Assembly: GCF_013001275.1 (NCBI RefSeq)
Contig: NZ_JABDMV010000050.1
Coordinates: forward strand, 1-64,000
Direction: 5' to 3'
DNA: 64,000 bases
Source of the DNA: Flaviramulus sp.
Lineage (GTDB): Bacteria > Bacteroidota > Bacteroidia > Flavobacteriales > Flavobacteriaceae
Numbering within the stretch: position 1 is the stretch's first letter; each line of letters opens with the position of its first letter. Positions 27,124 to 36,569 of the stretch are shown one piece after another. The position numbers and the translations under genes were made by a program. Under the pieces are notes generated by a model. That model saw only the letters and a program-made list of their open reading frames with translations, was not told where the DNA came from and made no database searches.

Positions 27124-27312
27124 TCAAAATAATTTTTTATTGTTATCAATTTTTTGTTCATGGTATAGTTTTGGCCTTTCCTCTGTATAATCACAATCTT
27201 GAAAAATACCACATGATACATTAGATCGAACTAACGATTTTGTGTTTTTAAGCCGAGATAGTGCTTCAATTTCTGGAGATAAATATTTCATAGGATGCTT
27301 GCTTTTTTGCAT
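27124..27312 (-). CDS. Small protein of unknown function (62 aa) coupled to the AraC gene
   Basis: The frame begins with ATG immediately after the TAA of the upstream AraC gene (contiguous TAAATG), an arrangement typical of translational coupling. The 62-residue product is polar and basic, with two cysteines in SCGIFQDCDYTEE and no signal or membrane segment. I know of no family. Shortness leaves room for doubt, but the exact abutment and the operon position support a real gene. No heme-regulatory CP motif is present. Confidence 0.45.
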   Translation of the reverse strand: MQKSKHPMKYLSPEIEALSRLKNTKSLVRSNVSCGIFQDCDYTEERPKLYHEQKIDNNKKLF

Positions 27313-28212
27313 TTAGTTAAGCGACATAACATACTTTTTAGGAGTGGTACCATACTTTTTTTTAAAAGCCGCAATAAAATGACTTGAAGTACTATATCCT
27401 ACTTTCAGCCCTACTTCATTAACATTATCGTGGCCTGCTTCTAGTATTTTTCTGGCTATTTCCATTTTATAATCAAACAAAAAACTAAAAACAGAATCGC
27501 CATAAATTTGTTTAAAACCCTCTTTTAATTTTTTAAGACTCAATCCTATTTCGTCCGCCAATTCTTGTAAACTAGGTGGTTCAGCCATTCTTGAAATAAT
27601 AATATCTTTTGCTTTTCTAATTTTAATAACATTAGTTTCATCCACTAAAAACGGACATTGCTCAATATTAGCATCTTCACTTTTGTTAAAATATAAACTC
27701 ATTAACTCGTAAGCCTTTCCTTTAAAATAAAGTGATTTAATAGATTGGTTTAAATTGTAATTTATTAGCTGATTTAAAACAATAGCCATTGACGGGGAAA
27801 TTATTCCATCTTTATAATACTTTTTGTCTTTATTATCTTCACTTAAAAACGTAATATAACCTGCTTCTTGTGAGAATAGACCATGAAATTTTTTTATTGA
27901 AATTAAAATGGAAACCATCCATGAATTTGGTTCAACTTGAAGATTTATTGGTAAATCGCGTTGCGGATTATACAGTAACAAGGAATTTTCTTCTACAATA
28001 TTTAAGGTATATCTTCCGTCGTTAAAAACAAATAAGCTCGAACCCTTTACGCAAAAATGAAATTGAATGTAGTCGCTATCTATATCTTTTTCAATACTTT
28101 GAGTTATACTTTTATCGTTTTTAAAAACTAGCACCAAAACACCATCATCAACTTTTGTTTCATCAAAAGTACTTTTAGCGACACTTTTTTTATATGACGA
28201 TTCTTGATTCAT
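27313..28212 (-). CDS. AraC family regulator divergent from hemA
   Basis: A 299-residue regulator: the N-terminal part (1-190) is a beta-rich sensor domain (IQFHFCVKGSSLFVFNDGRY, a PchR-like pattern), and residues 200-299 are an AraC double helix-turn-helix (LQELADEIGLSLKKLKEGFKQ, then VGLKVGYSTSSHFIAAFKKKYG). It heads a minus-strand operon containing hemH and hemJ and diverges from the hemA operon across 193 bases. PchR-type regulators sense siderophores or iron-related ligands, so control of heme genes is a reasonable inference, not shown by sequence. Confidence 0.9.
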   Translation of the reverse strand: MNQESSYKKSVAKSTFDETKVDDGVLVLVFKNDKSITQSIEKDIDSDYIQFHFCVKGSSLFVFNDGRYTLNIVEENSLLLYNPQRDLPINLQVEPNSWMVSILISIKKFHGLFSQEAGYITFLSEDNKDKKYYKDGIISPSMAIVLNQLINYNLNQSIKSLYFKGKAYELMSLYFNKSEDANIEQCPFLVDETNVIKIRKAKDIIISRMAEPPSLQELADEIGLSLKKLKEGFKQIYGDSVFSFLFDYKMEIARKILEAGHDNVNEVGLKVGYSTSSHFIAAFKKKYGTTPKKYVMSLN

Positions 28213-28405
28213 ATTTTTTTTATTTAGATTGATTCTAAATTATTATAACGAAAACCCTTGATTTTACAGCAAAAGTAAGACATTTATCATATATTTAGAA
28301 AAAATAACATTAAAAAACCACAAACGATACTTAAAGTTCTTTGAGCGTTACTTTTTTAATAATCATCGGTATATTTTTGTTCCAAATTATTTTTCAGGTA
28401 TTAGC

Positions 28406-29668
28406 ATGCAGAAGTACAACATTTCTAAAAGTAATTACTTTTATGCCATTGGTTTAAGTTACAAAAAAGCCGATGCTGATATTAGAGGGCACTTTAGTTT
28501 AGACGACGATTCTAAATTAGCATTGATAAATCAAGCCAAAGAAAATAATATTGAAAGTTTAGTTATAACTTCTACTTGCAACAGAACCGAGATTTATGGT
28601 TTTGCACAACATCCTTTTGAGCTTATTCAATTGCTATGCGACAACACACGCGGTACCGTTGAAGAATTTCAAAAAGTGGCTTATATTTATAAAAACAAAG
28701 ATGCTATTGCGCACATGTTTCGAGTTGGCTCTGGATTAGATAGCCAAATTCTGGGCGATTTTGAAATTATTAGTCAATTAAAAATTAGTACCAAACTTTC
28801 AAGAAAACACGGTTTATTAAATCACTTTACAGAACGGTTGGTAAATGCCGTTATTCAAGCAAGCAAGCGTATAAAAACTGAAACTAATATTTCATCTGGT
28901 GCGACTTCAGTCTCTTTCGCGTCTGTTCAATATATTCTTAATACTGTCGAGAATGTATCCGATAAGAATATTTTACTTTTTGGAACCGGAAAAATAGGAA
29001 GAAACACCTGTGAAAATCTTGTAAAACACACTAAAAATGAGCATATTACTTTAATAAATAGAACTAAAGGAAAGGCAGAACAAATTGCCGGAAAATTTAA
29101 TTTATTAGTAAAAGATTACGCCAATTTACAAGAAGAAATTAGTAAGTCGGATATTTTAATTGTGGCTACAGGCGCACAACGCCCAACTATTGATAAACAT
29201 ATTATACAAACAAATAAATCGCTTTTAATATTAGATTTATCTATTCCTAAAAACGTCAATGAAAACGTTGACGATTTAGAGCATATCTCTTTAATTCATT
29301 TAGATGATTTATCGAAGATAACAGATAAAACTTTAGAGGCTAGAAAGCAACATATCCCTTCCGCAGAAGCAATAATTAAAGAAGTAAAGAGTGAATTTAA
29401 TAATTGGCTTGAAACAAGAAAATTTGCTCCTACAATTAAAGCCTTGAAACATAAATTAAATGATTTTGCTACGGCAGAATTGGATACACAACGTAAAAAA
29501 TTGTCTGACTTTAACGAAGTGCAAGCCGAATTAATAAGTAATAATATTATTCAAAAAATAACCAATCATTTTGCGCATCATTTAAAAGATGATAATGTTT
29601 CTACAGACGAAAGTTTAGAACTTATTAAAAAAGTGTTCCTTTTAGAACCTTCAAAAAAAAATGTCTAA
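28406..29668 (+). CDS. hemA: Glutamyl-tRNA reductase
   Basis: First committed step of C5-pathway heme synthesis: reduces glutamyl-tRNA to glutamate-1-semialdehyde. In 420 residues it has the catalytic cysteine motif TSTCNRTEIY (C58), LGDFEIISQLK, an NADPH-binding Rossmann segment LLFGTGKIGRNT near 190, and the C-terminal dimerisation helix. A -7 box TATTTTTG lies at 28372-28379. It leads an operon (hemA, hemCD, hemE, EI24, GNAT, hemF, hemB) with overlaps or gaps of a few bases, and overlaps hemCD by eight bases. HemL is not in the window. Confidence 0.97.
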   Translation: MQKYNISKSNYFYAIGLSYKKADADIRGHFSLDDDSKLALINQAKENNIESLVITSTCNRTEIYGFAQHPFELIQLLCDNTRGTVEEFQKVAYIYKNKDAIAHMFRVGSGLDSQILGDFEIISQLKISTKLSRKHGLLNHFTERLVNAVIQASKRIKTETNISSGATSVSFASVQYILNTVENVSDKNILLFGTGKIGRNTCENLVKHTKNEHITLINRTKGKAEQIAGKFNLLVKDYANLQEEISKSDILIVATGAQRPTIDKHIIQTNKSLLILDLSIPKNVNENVDDLEHISLIHLDDLSKITDKTLEARKQHIPSAEAIIKEVKSEFNNWLETRKFAPTIKALKHKLNDFATAELDTQRKKLSDFNEVQAELISNNIIQKITNHFAHHLKDDNVSTDESLELIKKVFLLEPSKKNV

Positions 29669-31238
29669 AACCATAAGAATTGGTACACGTGATAGTGAAT
29701 TAGCACTATGGCAAGCCAAAATAGTACAAAACCAACTCGAAAATTTAGGTCATAAAACTGAAATAGTCCCTGTAAAATCTACAGGGGATTTAGTATTAGA
29801 TAAGCCTCTTTACGAAATAGGAATTACTGGGATTTTTACAAGAACTTTGGACATCGCCATGTTAAATCATGATATTGATATTGCTGTTCATTCTTTGAAA
29901 GATGTGCCCACTGTATTGCCAAAAGGCATTATACAAGCCGCAGTTATAAAACGAGGCAATGTTAATGACACACTTATTTTTAATGACAATGAAGAGTTTT
30001 TAGGTGCAAAAAACGCCATAATAGCCACAGGCAGTTTAAGGAGACGCGCACAATGGTTAAACCGATTTCCTACACATACTATTGTTGATTTACGAGGTAA
30101 TGTAAATTCACGGTTACAAAAACTAAACGATCATGAAGATTGGAACGGCGCTATTTTTGCAGCTGCCGGTATTGGACGTATAGGAATACGACCGGAAGAA
30201 GCTGTAAATTTAGATTGGATGATTCCTGCGCCAGCTCAAGGCGCTATTATGATTACTGCTTTAGAAGATGATGAATTTGTTAAAAGCGCATGCGCCGAAT
30301 TAAACCATGAAGAAACCGAAATTTGTACTACAATTGAACGCGATTTTTTAAGCAAGCTAGAAGGAGGATGTACTGCACCTATTGGGGCCTTAGCTTACAT
30401 AAAAAACGAGGAAATTAATTTTAAGGGTGTTTTATTAAGTCCTGATGGTTCAAAAAGAATTGATGTAACTCGAGTTAAAAAATTGGGAGAACATCACGAT
30501 ATAGCACAATATTGCGCCGATTTTATTATTGAACGAGGCGGTAAACGATTAATGGACAACATTAAAAATTCAAGTAAAAAAATAAACGTGTTTTCGACTA
30601 AATCATTTACAGAAGGTCAACGCTTATTATTTCATGAAAAAGTAGTGGCAGAAAGCACGGATTTTGTTAAAATAAGTTTGAATAGAATTCCGCCACGTTT
30701 ATTAAAAAATGAGTTAAAGAATGTTATCATTACAAGTAAAAATGCAGTAGAATCTTTAACCACTAATTACTCTGCCATTGAGTTACAGTTTAAAAATATT
30801 TACTGTGTAGGCCGCAGGACAAAACGCCTTATAGAAAACAAAATTGGAAAGGTGACCCATTCTGAAAAGAATGCAAAAAAGTTAGCTGAATATTTAGTAG
30901 AATATATAGATGGTTCAGAAGCAACTTACTTTTGTAGCGATATTCGGTTAGATGCTTTACCTAATGTTTTAGCAGAAAATCATATAAAAGTTAATGAAAT
31001 AGAAGCCTATCAGACCAAATATGACGGAGTGAAAGTTGATGATACGGTTGAAAGTGTTATGTTTTATAGCCCATCGACAGTTGAAAGTTTTATTAAAAAA
31101 AACAAAGGTGAATTTATAGCGTTTTGCATTGGAGAAACTACTGCTCTTGAAGCCAAAAAATATTTTGATGATGTAAGAGTGGCTAAAGTACCAACCGTAG
31201 AAAGTGTTATTGAATTAGTAAACGAACATTACGTTTAA
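29661..31238 (+). CDS. Fused hydroxymethylbilane synthase and uroporphyrinogen-III synthase (HemC-HemD)
   Basis: One 525-residue protein carries two consecutive heme enzymes. Residues 1 to about 300 are porphobilinogen deaminase: RIGTRDSELALWQA, VHSLKDVPT, ATGSLRRRAQ and the dipyrromethane-cofactor cysteine in SKLEGGCTAPIGA (C237). Residues about 305-525 have the two-lobed HemD pattern: VIITSKNAVESL, IYCVGRRTKRLIE, ATYFCSDIRLDALPN, and VMFYSPSTVESFI with IAFCIGETTALEAKKY. The fusion channels the unstable linear tetrapyrrole directly to the ring-closing enzyme. It overlaps hemA by eight bases. Confidence 0.93.
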   Translation: MSKTIRIGTRDSELALWQAKIVQNQLENLGHKTEIVPVKSTGDLVLDKPLYEIGITGIFTRTLDIAMLNHDIDIAVHSLKDVPTVLPKGIIQAAVIKRGNVNDTLIFNDNEEFLGAKNAIIATGSLRRRAQWLNRFPTHTIVDLRGNVNSRLQKLNDHEDWNGAIFAAAGIGRIGIRPEEAVNLDWMIPAPAQGAIMITALEDDEFVKSACAELNHEETEICTTIERDFLSKLEGGCTAPIGALAYIKNEEINFKGVLLSPDGSKRIDVTRVKKLGEHHDIAQYCADFIIERGGKRLMDNIKNSSKKINVFSTKSFTEGQRLLFHEKVVAESTDFVKISLNRIPPRLLKNELKNVIITSKNAVESLTTNYSAIELQFKNIYCVGRRTKRLIENKIGKVTHSEKNAKKLAEYLVEYIDGSEATYFCSDIRLDALPNVLAENHIKVNEIEAYQTKYDGVKVDDTVESVMFYSPSTVESFIKKNKGEFIAFCIGETTALEAKKYFDDVRVAKVPTVESVIELVNEHYV

Positions 31239-31241
31239 AAT

Positions 31242-32267
31242 ATGATTAAAAACGATTTATTTTTAAGAGCATTAAAAGGAGAAACCGTTAACCGTCCACC
31301 AGTATGGATGATGCGTCAAGCAGGTCGCTATTTACCAGAATTTATGGCAATCAAAGAAAAATATGATTTCTTTACGCGCTGTCAAACTCCAGAATTAGCA
31401 AGCGAAATTACAGTACAACCTATTCGCAGATATGGTATGGATGCAGCTATTTTATTTTGCGATATTTTGGTAATACCTCAAGCTATGAATATTGAGGTTC
31501 AAATGAAACCAAACTTTGGACCTTATTTACCAAATCCTATACGGACCCAAAAAGACGTGGATAATGTAATTATACCAGATGTTAAGGAAAGTCTTAATTA
31601 TGTTTACGATGCGATAAAGGCGACAAAAGAAAAACTTAATGATGAAATTCCTTTAATTGGTTTTGCCGGATCGCCATGGACGATTTTATGCTATTGTGTG
31701 CAAGGACAAGGCAGTAAAAATTTTGATAAAGCCAAAGAGTTTTGCTTTACAAACCCTATTGCGGCACATCAATTATTACAAAAAATTACGAACACAACTA
31801 TAGCGTATTTAAAAGAAAAAGTGAAAGCTGGATGTAATGCTGTTCAAGTTTTCGATTCGTGGGGAGGCATGCTTTCACCAACCGATTATCAAGAGTTTTC
31901 ATGGCAGTATATTCAGCAAATTATACTTGCTTTAAAGGATGATGCTCCAGTGATTGCCTTCGGAAAAGGGTGCTGGTTTGCGCTAAATGAAATGTCGAAA
32001 TCGGGAGCATCAGCCCTAGGTATAGATTGGACATGTTCTGCTAGGAATGCACGATATTTAACCGGTGGAAACATAACTTTACAAGGTAATTTTGATCCAA
32101 CAAGATTGTTTTCACCTCCTTCAGAAATTAAAAAAATGGTTCACCAAATGATTAACGAATTTGGGAAAGATAAATATATTGTAAATCTTGGCCATGGTAT
32201 TTTGCCTAACGTTCCGTTAGAACATGCTAAGGCGTTTATCGACGCCGTAAAGGAATATAATGCTTAA
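31242..32267 (+). CDS. hemE: Uroporphyrinogen decarboxylase
   Basis: Removes four carboxyl groups from uroporphyrinogen III. The family signature [16 protein letters not shown] is at residues 19-34, the second signature GFAGSPWTI near 142, and [11 protein letters not shown] and [10 protein letters not shown] follow. The length of 341 residues is typical. It follows the hemCD fusion by three bases and overlaps the next gene by eight, so its translation is coupled to a downstream membrane protein that is not a heme enzyme. Confidence 0.97.
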   Translation: MIKNDLFLRALKGETVNRPPVWMMRQAGRYLPEFMAIKEKYDFFTRCQTPELASEITVQPIRRYGMDAAILFCDILVIPQAMNIEVQMKPNFGPYLPNPIRTQKDVDNVIIPDVKESLNYVYDAIKATKEKLNDEIPLIGFAGSPWTILCYCVQGQGSKNFDKAKEFCFTNPIAAHQLLQKITNTTIAYLKEKVKAGCNAVQVFDSWGGMLSPTDYQEFSWQYIQQIILALKDDAPVIAFGKGCWFALNEMSKSGASALGIDWTCSARNARYLTGGNITLQGNFDPTRLFSPPSEIKKMVHQMINEFGKDKYIVNLGHGILPNVPLEHAKAFIDAVKEYNA

Positions 32268-33015
32268 AAATATAACATTAGGAATCAAAGCATACTTTGG
32301 GGCTTTTAGTTTAATTTCAAAATTAAAGCTCTGGAAATTCTTTGTAATTCCTATGGTTATCAGTTTAGTAACTGCCATTGTTATTTTTAGTTCAGCTTAT
32401 ACACTATCAGATAATATTGGTAGTTTTATTTCTAAAATATGGGATTGGGATTGGGGAAAAGAAACCTTTTCTACAATTAGTAATTTTATTGGTGGTTTAA
32501 TAATCATAGTAATTGGTCTAATCCTTTTCAAGCACATCATTATGGCACTGTCTGCACCGTTTATGAGTCCGGTTTCAGAAAAAATTGAAGCACATTTAAC
32601 TGGAAACTTACCACATTCGAGTAGAGATACTTCGTTTATGCAACAACTATGGCGAGGTATCAAAATAAACGGCAGAAACTTAATAATGGAATTGCTTTTA
32701 ACTATTCCTATTTTACTTTTAAAGTTTATTCCTGTGGTCAATATCTTTTCAACTATTTTATTATTTATCGTGCAAGCGTATTATGCTGGTTTTGGTAATA
32801 TGGACTATACTTTAGAGCGACATTTCAAATACTCCGATAGTATTAAATTTGTTCGTAAACATCGGGGCTTAGCCATTGGAAATGGTGCTGTTTTCATATT
32901 ATTTTTACTAATACCACTTGTAGGTGTTATTTTAGTTTTACCACTTTCAGTAACTGCGGCAACTTTAAAAACTGTAGAAGCTTTAGAAATAAAAACTGAT
33001 GAGTTACATGCTTAG
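32260..33015 (+). CDS. EI24 / CysZ-like membrane protein
   Basis: A 251-residue membrane protein with about four hydrophobic segments ([18 protein letters not shown] near 27-44, [47 protein letters not shown]) and the EI24 pattern [15 protein letters not shown] followed by the conserved [16 protein letters not shown]. In Escherichia coli CysZ of this family imports sulfate, but the family is broad and this one sits in a heme operon, so sulfate transport should not be assumed. It overlaps hemE and the next gene by eight bases each. Confidence 0.82.
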   Translation: MLKNITLGIKAYFGAFSLISKLKLWKFFVIPMVISLVTAIVIFSSAYTLSDNIGSFISKIWDWDWGKETFSTISNFIGGLIIIVIGLILFKHIIMALSAPFMSPVSEKIEAHLTGNLPHSSRDTSFMQQLWRGIKINGRNLIMELLLTIPILLLKFIPVVNIFSTILLFIVQAYYAGFGNMDYTLERHFKYSDSIKFVRKHRGLAIGNGAVFILFLLIPLVGVILVLPLSVTAATLKTVEALEIKTDELHA

Positions 33016-33547
33016 TTTCAACAACTTCAATATTGAGCCTATTCTAATTCAAGATGCTTGGAATTTATGTGATTTTATAATTGCTAATGAAGATAGGTTA
33101 AAGCGATTTTTTCCTTTAACTATAAAAGAAAACTTAACTCCAGATTTATCTAAAATTTTTGTTGAAAAAAAAGTAAAAGAATTCGAATTAAAAAAAGAAT
33201 TTCTTTTCACAATAAAAGAAAAGACGACTAACAAATTAGTTGGGTTAGTATATTTAAAAGAACTTGATTGGGATAAAAAACAAGGAGAGATTGCCTATTG
33301 TATTGGTTATGAATATGAGGGTAAAGGCATTACTACAAACGCTGTTACAACTTTATCTGATTATGCTTTTGAATACGTCGGTTTAAAAACGTTACAAATT
33401 ATAGCCCACAAAAATAATATAGCAAGTATAAAAGTTGCTGAAAACTGTAATTTTGCTTGGATTAAAACACTTAAAAAAGGATTTACGCCACCAAATGAAA
33501 ATCCTTTAGATATGGAGTTATATGAGCTATACTATGATTTTGAATAA
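33008..33547 (+). CDS. GNAT family N-acetyltransferase (RimJ/RimL-like)
   Basis: A 179-residue acetyltransferase with the GNAT core: VGLVYLKELDWDKKQGEIAYCIGYEYEGKGITTNAVTTLSDYAF, where YEGKGI is the acetyl-CoA pyrophosphate loop (motif A), and a C-terminal IAHKNNIASIKVAENCNF (motif B). It is of the ribosomal-protein-serine acetyltransferase type. The ATG at 33008 gives the eight-base overlap common in this operon; the ATG at 32999 is also possible. Why it lies in a heme operon is not clear from sequence; the target is unknown. Confidence 0.88.
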   Translation: MLSFNNFNIEPILIQDAWNLCDFIIANEDRLKRFFPLTIKENLTPDLSKIFVEKKVKEFELKKEFLFTIKEKTTNKLVGLVYLKELDWDKKQGEIAYCIGYEYEGKGITTNAVTTLSDYAFEYVGLKTLQIIAHKNNIASIKVAENCNFAWIKTLKKGFTPPNENPLDMELYELYYDFE

Positions 33548-33550
33548 TTT

Positions 33551-34459
33551 ATGAAAGATAAATTTTACCAATACATACAGAATTTACAAGATAGGATCAC
33601 ATCTAAACTTGAGGCTGTTGACGGGCTTGCAAAATTTAAAGAAGATGTTTGGGAGCGACCCGAAGGTGGCGGTGGACGAACACGTGTAATTGAAAACGGC
33701 AATGTTATTGAAAAAGGCGGTGTTAATATATCAGGTGTTCATGGCAAGCTTCCAAAATCTATGCAAACGTATTTTAATGTTGGTGATGTTGACTTTTTTG
33801 CGTGTGGTTTAAGCTTGGTTTTACATCCAAAAAACCCCATGGTTCCAACAGTACATGCTAACTGGCGCTATTTTGAAATGTATGATAAAAATGGAGGTAT
33901 TATTGATAGCTGGTTTGGTGGCGGACAAGATTTAACTCCGTATTATTTGTTTGAAGAAGATGCAAAGCACTTTCATCAAACCTGTAAAACCGCTTGCGAT
34001 AAACATAGGCCTGAATTTTATTTAAATTACAAAAAACGTTGTGATGAATACTTTTACAACGCACACCGTAATGAAGGTAGAGGTATCGGCGGCTTGTTTT
34101 TTGATTATTGTAAAACTTCAGAAAATATGTCCATGCAAAAATGGTATAATTTTGTAACAGAAGTTGGTGATAGTTTCTTAGAAGCTTATGTTCCAATAGT
34201 TGAGAAACGAAAAGATCTACCTTATACAAAAGCACACCGCAATTGGCAAGAAATTAGACGTGGAAGGTATGTGGAATTTAATTTAGTTCACGATAAAGGC
34301 ACGCTTTTCGGCCTTAAAACAAATGGTCGGATTGAAAGTATTTTAATGAGTTTACCACCACATGTCCAATGGGTCTATAATCATGAGCCAATAGCCGGTA
34401 GTGAAGAAGAAAAATTAATAGAAGTATTAAAAAATCCAGTAAATTGGATCACTAAATAA
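33551..34459 (+). CDS. hemF: Oxygen-dependent coproporphyrinogen III oxidase
   Basis: Uses O2 to convert coproporphyrinogen III to protoporphyrinogen IX. Signatures: RPEGGGGRTRVIENG near 36, SLVLHPKNPMVPTVHANWRYFE (about 96-117), WFGGGQDLTPYYLF (about 124-137), HRNEGRGIGGLFFDY and RRGRYVEFNLVHDKGTLFGL. The 302-residue length is usual. HemF plus the oxygen-consuming desaturase elsewhere indicate an aerobic organism. No oxygen-independent HemN is seen in this window, though one could lie elsewhere. Confidence 0.97.
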   Translation: MKDKFYQYIQNLQDRITSKLEAVDGLAKFKEDVWERPEGGGGRTRVIENGNVIEKGGVNISGVHGKLPKSMQTYFNVGDVDFFACGLSLVLHPKNPMVPTVHANWRYFEMYDKNGGIIDSWFGGGQDLTPYYLFEEDAKHFHQTCKTACDKHRPEFYLNYKKRCDEYFYNAHRNEGRGIGGLFFDYCKTSENMSMQKWYNFVTEVGDSFLEAYVPIVEKRKDLPYTKAHRNWQEIRRGRYVEFNLVHDKGTLFGLKTNGRIESILMSLPPHVQWVYNHEPIAGSEEEKLIEVLKNPVNWITK

Positions 34460-34467
34460 AAAAAATC

Positions 34468-35457
34468 ATGTTTCCACTAAAAAGAAATCGAAGATTACGA
34501 GCTAACGATGCTATTCGCAGTTTAGTTCGTGAAACCATAATAACGCCAAACGATTTTTTAGTACCACTTTTTGTTGTGGAAGGTAAGGGTGTGAAAGATG
34601 AAATTCCGTCAATGCCCAATTACTTTCGTTATAGTTTAGATTTGCTTGAAAATGAAGTAAAAGAACTTTGGATGCTTGGTTTAAAATCGGTGTTACTATT
34701 TGTTAAAGTACCAGACAATTTAAAAGACAACAAAGGCACTGAAGCATTAAACCCAAACGGATTGATGCAGCGCGCAATTAAAACTGTTAAAAATGCATGT
34801 CCAGAGATGTTGGTTATGACTGACGTGGCATTAGACCCTTACTCGGCTTACGGACACGACGGAATCATTGAAAATGGGCAAATTTTAAATGATGAAACTT
34901 CTGAAGTTTTAGCCGCAATGAGTCTTTCTCACGCAGAGTCAGGAGCTAATTTTGTGGCGCCTAGCGATATGATGGATGGACGCATTTTAACTATTCGCGA
35001 AGCTTTAGAAGACGAAGGATTTATTAACACAGGCATTATGAGTTATTCTGCAAAATACGCATCTGCTTTTTATGGCCCATTCCGTGATGCATTAGATTCT
35101 GCGCCCGTAAATTTAGTTGATATTCCAAAAGACAAAAAAACATATCAAATGGATTATGCTAATCGTTTTGAAGCCATTAAAGAAACCGAAATGGATATTG
35201 ACGAAGGAGCTGATATTGTAATGGTAAAACCAGGATTGTGTTATTTAGATATTGTTAGAGAAATAAAAAATGAAGTTGATGTTCCTGTTGCAGTATACCA
35301 GGTTTCTGGCGAATATGCTATGTTAAAAGCCGCAGCCGAAAAAGGTTGGCTAGAACATGATGCTGTTATGATGGAACAAATCAGCGCCATTAAGCGAGCA
35401 GGTGCCGATATCATAGCTAGTTATTTTGCAAAAGATGTTGTTAAATTGATTTCGTAA
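34468..35457 (+). CDS. hemB: Delta-aminolevulinic acid dehydratase (porphobilinogen synthase)
   Basis: Condenses two 5-aminolevulinates to porphobilinogen. Active-site lysines are present: K196 in SYSAKYASAFYGPFRDA and K254 in DIVMVKPGLCYLDI. The metal loop reads TDVALDPYSAYGHDG (118-132), so the three zinc cysteines of zinc-type enzymes are replaced by Ala/Asp, marking the magnesium-dependent class. The last gene of the hemA operon; its stop is 26 bases from the next gene, so the transcript may continue. Confidence 0.97.
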   Translation: MFPLKRNRRLRANDAIRSLVRETIITPNDFLVPLFVVEGKGVKDEIPSMPNYFRYSLDLLENEVKELWMLGLKSVLLFVKVPDNLKDNKGTEALNPNGLMQRAIKTVKNACPEMLVMTDVALDPYSAYGHDGIIENGQILNDETSEVLAAMSLSHAESGANFVAPSDMMDGRILTIREALEDEGFINTGIMSYSAKYASAFYGPFRDALDSAPVNLVDIPKDKKTYQMDYANRFEAIKETEMDIDEGADIVMVKPGLCYLDIVREIKNEVDVPVAVYQVSGEYAMLKAAAEKGWLEHDAVMMEQISAIKRAGADIIASYFAKDVVKLIS

Positions 35458-35483
35458 ATTAGCACTCAACAAAAATCATTTGA

Positions 35484-36569
35484 ATGAGTACATTAATTTT
35501 TTGGGCAACAATTTCTATTTTCTTTTCTTTTTTATGTTCCATTCTTGAAGCCGTATTATTAAGTGTTACACCTACTTTTATTAATGTTAAAAAGCAGGAA
35601 AATAAAGAGTATGCTTCAACATTAGAATCTTTAAAAAAAGATGTTGACAAACCCCTTATAGCAATACTTACTTTAAACACCATCGCCCACACTTTGGGTG
35701 CTATGATGGTGGGTATTGAGGCAGAAAAATTACCTATTAAAATTGAGTTGTTCGGTATCAATACAGTCGGCATCGTGTCTGCAATAATGACTTTTTTAAT
35801 ATTGGTTGCTTCTGAAATTATTCCAAAAACTATAGGTGCAACATACTGGAAAAAACTTGCTAATTTTACTTCAAAAGCTTTAACTGTTTTAATATTTCCG
35901 CTTAAATGGACAGGGATTTTATGGCTATTACAGCTCACAACCAAACTAATTGGTGGCCAAGGGCACGGTAGTGTTTTAAGTAGAGAAAGCTTTATGGTTA
36001 TGACAGATATGGCGCATGAAGAAGGTGTGTTTCATGAAAATGAAAGTAAAATAATAAAGAATTTATTAACCTTTAAGGATGTGTTTGCGAAAGATGTTAT
36101 GACGCCACGAACCGTGATGCAAGCTGAAGATGAAAACACAACAATTGAAGATTTTTTTAATCGTAATATGAATCTTCGTTTTTCAAGAATTCCAATTTAC
36201 TCAGATAATCCAGACAATATAAAAGGCCTCGTCTTAAAAGATGAAATCTTTAAGGAAATGGCATTAGATAATGGTGCAAAAAAACTATCAGAATTAAAAC
36301 GAAATATTATAATAGTTGAAAGAAATTTACCTATCCCGAAATTGTTTGAACAATTAATTCAGACAAGAAATCATATGGCTTTGGTAGTTGATGAATATGG
36401 TTCAGTTAGTGGTTTGGTTACCATGGAAGACGTAATTGAAACCTTGTTAGGATTAGAAATTATGGACGAAAGCGATAATGTGTCAGATTTGCAACATTTG
36501 GCTAGAAAAAGCTGGGAAGCACGAGCTAAAAAACTAGGCATTTTAGATGACTCTAAACCTAAAAACTAA
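35484..36569 (+). CDS. CNNM/CorC-type membrane protein (DUF21 plus CBS pair)
   Basis: A 361-residue inner-membrane protein. Residues 1-170 form the DUF21 membrane domain (LEAVLLSVTPTFIN, NTIAHTLGAMMVGIEAE, ASEIIPKTIGATYWKKLA), and residues about 195-320 form a CBS-domain pair beginning VMTPRTVMQAEDENTTIEDF with DEYGSVSGLVTMEDVIETLLG. Family members export or help regulate Mg2+ or other cations, and older annotations call them hemolysins. The usual C-terminal transporter-associated (CorC_HlyC) domain is absent: the protein stops about 40 residues after the CBS pair. Confidence 0.9.
   Translation: MSTLIFWATISIFFSFLCSILEAVLLSVTPTFINVKKQENKEYASTLESLKKDVDKPLIAILTLNTIAHTLGAMMVGIEAEKLPIKIELFGINTVGIVSAIMTFLILVASEIIPKTIGATYWKKLANFTSKALTVLIFPLKWTGILWLLQLTTKLIGGQGHGSVLSRESFMVMTDMAHEEGVFHENESKIIKNLLTFKDVFAKDVMTPRTVMQAEDENTTIEDFFNRNMNLRFSRIPIYSDNPDNIKGLVLKDEIFKEMALDNGAKKLSELKRNIIIVERNLPIPKLFEQLIQTRNHMALVVDEYGSVSGLVTMEDVIETLLGLEIMDESDNVSDLQHLARKSWEARAKKLGILDDSKPKN

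Noticed and set aside
35459-35944. A 161-codon ORF on the minus strand
   Set aside because: Antisense to the DUF21 membrane domain of the CNNM-type gene; its hydrophobic content is a reflection of that gene and it has no upstream signals.
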